NCBI RefSeq assembly: GCF_018383905.1
Contig: NZ_JAGYWA010000001.1
Span: forward strand, 515,518-579,517
Length of the DNA: 64,000 bases
Source: Flavobacterium branchiicola
GTDB taxonomy: Bacteria; Bacteroidota; Bacteroidia; Flavobacteriales; Flavobacteriaceae
Reading direction: 5' to 3'
The notes beneath the pieces were generated by a model that saw nothing but the letters and a program-made list of their open reading frames with translations, searched no databases and had not been told where the DNA came from. Within the stretch, counting starts at the first letter, position 1, and each line of letters opens with the position of its first letter. The translations under genes were made by a program, and so were the position numbers. Below are positions 62,701-64,000 of the stretch, one piece after another.

Positions 62701-64000
62701 TTGCCATTAAGCATTGTATAATTGCCTTTATTAAGCAAAACACCTGTGTTTGTTTTGGCAGACAGTGTTACTTTGTAGTTTTTATTGTCTGTATTTGCAG
62801 ATGTTAGCGCTGGAACTAAACTTAGCCCTCCAGTTGTTGTTGCTGTATATAAGTTTCCTTCTATTAAATGACTGGCAAAAATGCCGTAATCCATAAAAGG
62901 TATGGTTTCATAATCTGATGTTCCGGTAATATTTGCTTTGTTTGCTCCTGTACAGTTTAAATCTGCAACTCCTGATCCACTAAAAGCTCCTGATGGGTAA
63001 TGAGTCAGTTTAGCATCCCATTTTATTTTATCCCAAGCTACATTGGTATCACTTGTCAGGGTAATTTTTACTTCCTGATAATCGGCACTTATGCCAGATA
63101 GCAGTGCCTTGGCTGTTAATGTGCCATTAAATGTTTCAGTTGCGGTAAAGTTTCTACACCAAAGGGTTTCAAAAGTTCCTGTATTGTTTTTTCCTAAAAT
63201 GCTTACCAGAACAGCATCGCTGGTAGCAGGTTTTACAAATGTTCCTGTTATTTGTATGGCTCCCGCTTCGTTTACATTTTGAATAATAATATTAGACGTG
63301 CTATTTTCTACCACAAAGCCTTCACTTGCTTTGTAGCTATAGCGCTGTTGTCCTTCTGGATTTGTTGGCAGGTTAATTCGGCTGGCATCTGTATAAGTAA
63401 TAATAGGGTTCCAATCTACTTGATCAAAAGCTCCGTTGGCCAATTTATTTTGCCCTGACTGTACTCTAAAGTATACTTTTTCACCTTGAGCTACTGTTTG
63501 CTGCGTTGCTGCCATACTTGCTGACGGTTCAGTTTTAGTCAGCGCCTTTTGTCCTACTATCCAACTATTGCCTTTCTGAATGCTTACAAATACTCCGTCT
63601 GCCAATGCATACTCTGCTTCATCATGCGTTCCTGATGGTGGAATAAGCGTGGCTGTACTTTCTATTTTTATAGTTCCTGCAAATGGAGCTTCCCAAACAC
63701 GCACCACATCTTCTAGTGGTGAATTGGCAATAACTTCTTCTTGTTCGGCAGGGTCTACCGCAGTCACGCTGGTATCTATATTACCGCTTACAAACATTGG
63801 ACTGGCAGTATCAGAACTTGAAGCGGTAAAAGTGGGTATTGCCTGACCGTTCAAATTAACAATATGGTTAAAGTACACTACACCATCACGTACTAAATCG
63901 ACCAGACCATCATTGTTGACATCCTGAAAATAGGTATAATTTGCAGTTTTACTAGTTTGATAACTGTCTCCAATTGTAACAATTGCTTTTCCTACACCCG
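56730..64000 (-). CDS. SpvB/VCBS-YD-RHS polymorphic toxin, 5' end outside the window
   Basis: At least 2420 codons; the frame stays open to 64000, so the true start is to the right. N-terminal part: beta-sandwich and FG-GAP/VCBS-like repeats (FQDVNNDGLVDLV, FQDMNGDGFPDII, WTDINGDGLPDKI, LQDVNGDGLVDQV). Next comes a TcB-like middle (VDYSRSKPTYNHPGGKWVM), then YD repeats (~60.3-57.9 kb). The RHS core (HPDHLGSSSYLTN, GLYYFGARYQDP) ends at DPNGK near 57396. The ~220-residue tip has an Ala/Gly-rich hydrophobic stretch, a run of 12 Ser (56962-56997) and a final domain (WAKGNKPFKGENGKQFAKRL, NQIQKWGDRSF). This final domain is unclassified. Confidence 0.92.
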   Translation of the reverse strand, partial: GVGKAIVTIGDSYQTSKTANYTYFQDVNNDGLVDLVRDGVVYFNHIVNLNGQAIPTFTASSSDTASPMFVSGNIDTSVTAVDPAEQEEVIANSPLEDVVRVWEAPFAGTIKIESTATLIPPSGTHDEAEYALADGVFVSIQKGNSWIVGQKALTKTEPSASMAATQQTVAQGEKVYFRVQSGQNKLANGAFDQVDWNPIITYTDASRINLPTNPEGQQRYSYKASEGFVVENSTSNIIIQNVNEAGAIQITGTFVKPATSDAVLVSILGKNNTGTFETLWCRNFTATETFNGTLTAKALLSGISADYQEVKITLTSDTNVAWDKIKWDAKLTHYPSGAFSGSGVADLNCTGANKANITGTSDYETIPFMDYGIFASHLIEGNLYTATTTGGLSLVPALTSANTDNKNYKVTLSAKTNTGVLLNKGNYTMLNGKLTTATPLAITTTAGDKIWIEYTISDRMALVGGTLTAPVTTVNINGIPLTAAVFAPALADAEKFGSMQRHWGQFIYNGMNGRSTQPIDQSKLILPDSDKAETDPRKMIFMAMTPDVTAKKFWSGANNLLYVNNTVMSSSRLGDTNVVLTNPLAGLNGGTANTNNTYCTEASGAFAVTKRTKATSTAKQAGVSPFTVSTANGTSEVVSDFQDMNGDGFPDIITKGNIQMTNSRGGFDGENIAFAGPHSSTSTSYGVSAGSAAKHANAINTAQADYNKAEATRAAADCETESVATTEANSAKSALEAAQSKTDFTPSGGVDYNKETSVQTWTDINGDGLPDKILADKKVQLNLGYGFTPPIDFGLENITKAESISPNFGLGIDFGSSSISAGYGIVKNITWNDFSLQDVNGDGLVDQVFKNDLVRLNLGDRFSAQMSWNGLGVLGQGSSTAESLNAAFTIPIPAVFVKVAINPGVNVGLSSNRTESQLQDIDGDGFPDYLSSTVDNSIEVKRSTIARTNKLKSVQTPLGAEYMVDYSRSKPTYNHPGGKWVMQSVMVKDGIVSDGPDMKTKFIYSDGKYERHERTFLGFGLIRTQNLDTENNDRPYRTLTQVYNTEDYYNSGQLLSSKIESYDGSENDIPYGEKFTESINEYYTYALEATGDVYQFKPKTKICSDRGVSYTPLKKAESSIYCKKLPLKLNEIDYQYYVNQGDFGDLKSYSYKDNTTGNYKTEISYAANLGKHILGLPVNSTVTTGGKTVRDFRAAYADPNFASHITQVKQKLNDTDWAVTDLKYDAYGNITQKTLPENYKKERPVIKYRYDDEFRMYPEEVSDQFGYRSYNRNYDSRYGIALETEDINGYVIKKEIDEFGRLTKVQAPKEAAAGKPYTIMMDYFPKVEMANGNITRTAYARTKHFDAQHPEDPIETVTFVDGIGRAIQVKKDAAITSNKTPDQQSNLMIVSGRAKFDAFGRVVKTYYPQTAPLGDWNKLMDSFDSVEPTKTSYDVLDRPLTTKLPDGIFTEIQYSIENDLLKTQIIDPLNNTSTSFVNGSGLTMKTVDAKNVATQFEYDGINRPTVVTDVRGQQTISTYDMADRRIQFVHPDAGKNTFKYDALGNLMERQTANLLEKNKKITYEYDYNRLTNIHYPEHPENDVRYVFGSKNESQNRKGRLILVEDATGAQEFSYGTMGEIESIRRTVIVPNSAVATYVTSWKYDSWNRLQEMIYPDQEKISYTYNSGGLLQTVEGKKAYTYNYVNKIGYDKFEQRSYLKFCNGTETKYDYEPLRRRLQNMTAQSGAGYQGINTPRMFMDNTYEYDQVSNVLSVSNRAAGITGKMGGTMTHTYSYDNLYQLESAKGVFKGADKKYASYNLQLQYDDLHNLTNKSQDVYQEDIVQPGAVTVNSYIFRKEKDSNPNQLGIVGETEYRSKNTDPATEKYKYNHYSYDKNGNMIYTNNVDYLLQAEKAQEKKYLWDEENRLGAVSINGYVSNYTYDAGGERVTKLSGGGQGIFVNSVFSGGKTATDNFTLYVNPYLVAQNGGRYTKHIYIGSQRIVSKIGDFESYGADPRRVEKAGESFSGVKVNYDAKYKKALAVVKANYDTFEVPYYGVDNNDYVNGVGFCCNPTGGTASGGSPTGKMAAKNDNAELQQYYYHPDHLGSSSYLTNLDGEVVQHIEYVPFGEVFLEEKNAKWNTPYLFTSKELDKETGLYYFGARYQDPKMGLFISVDPLAVYNPVMESQFYGDGDHNGGFYNSKNLNSYGYCYNNPVIYQDPNGKQNYSVILGGLDRLTTNTAAAALGSAHATASAYSVGLGDLFRLTEPPNTFTRSQLISYYAGRAIADIAMIVEGGNIAGTGGTMAATTGAQTMGAGAAVGVGVAVYGGGVAVTGTVDLAQSLATLMSMGVDPENTSSSSSSSSSSSSTTKAPEYKTAKAGVSGKEGAKNAPDWAKGNKPFKGENGKQFAKRLLDAKYGEGNYKTGPTTEYNQIQKWGDRSFE

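Noticed and set aside
1..64000. tRNA or rRNA genes
   Set aside because: I saw no cloverleaf-like segments with the T-loop consensus and no rRNA-like stretches on either strand; a covariance-model scan would settle this.

Overview
The window looks like a chromosomal stretch of a Flavobacterium-type member of the Bacteroidota. It is AT-rich, many genes have the Bacteroidota -7 promoter element TANNTTTG, and most genes have A-rich leaders without a clear Shine-Dalgarno sequence. It carries the gliding genes gldD and gldE in the mutY-ssb-gldE-gldD order known from gliding flavobacteria, and several intergenic palindromes of a kind I remember from flavobacterial genomes. The genus is an inference from these traits.

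Layout. 1-9.8 kb: the end of an M1 aminopeptidase, a CMD/AhpD-like protein with an AraC regulator, a glycosyltransferase, the tRNA hydroxylase MiaE, an AsmA-like protein, a polytopic membrane protein, and the rplU-rpmA ribosomal operon. 10-15 kb: an active/inactive M16 peptidase pair, a DMT transporter and an HMA lipoprotein. 15.3-27 kb: a tight five-gene accessory operon (OmpH/Skp-like protein, lipoprotein, a YD-repeat protein, an RHS-core protein with a variable C-terminal tip, and a lipoprotein that is the candidate immunity factor), followed by a small membrane protein between two short repeats. 27-32 kb: an XRE regulator, a small unknown gene and mutY-ssb-gldE-gldD. 32-44 kb: HU, a 30-codon basic protein, RNase G, pbpC and an alpha-2-macroglobulin. 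44-56 kb: tadA, four tandem TonB-C-like paralogues, dxs, a DUF3078 protein, dgt, and a divergent Lrp/metE pair. 55.6-64 kb: an IS1-family transposase, a DUF7336-like candidate immunity gene and a second, very large SpvB/VCBS-YD-RHS protein that runs off the right edge.

The housekeeping genes are ordinary. The accessory content is dominated by two unrelated RHS polymorphic-toxin loci. One splits its scaffold over two Sec-exported proteins and ends in a domain with a HExxxH motif. The other is a TcB/TcC-like fusion ending in a short unclassified domain after a poly-Ser linker. Other points of interest are the 30-residue basic protein between HU and RNase G, the duplicated Cys-motif/TonB-C family, the repeated operator-like sites between lrp and metE, and the composite hairpin repeat between pbpC and the macroglobulin gene.
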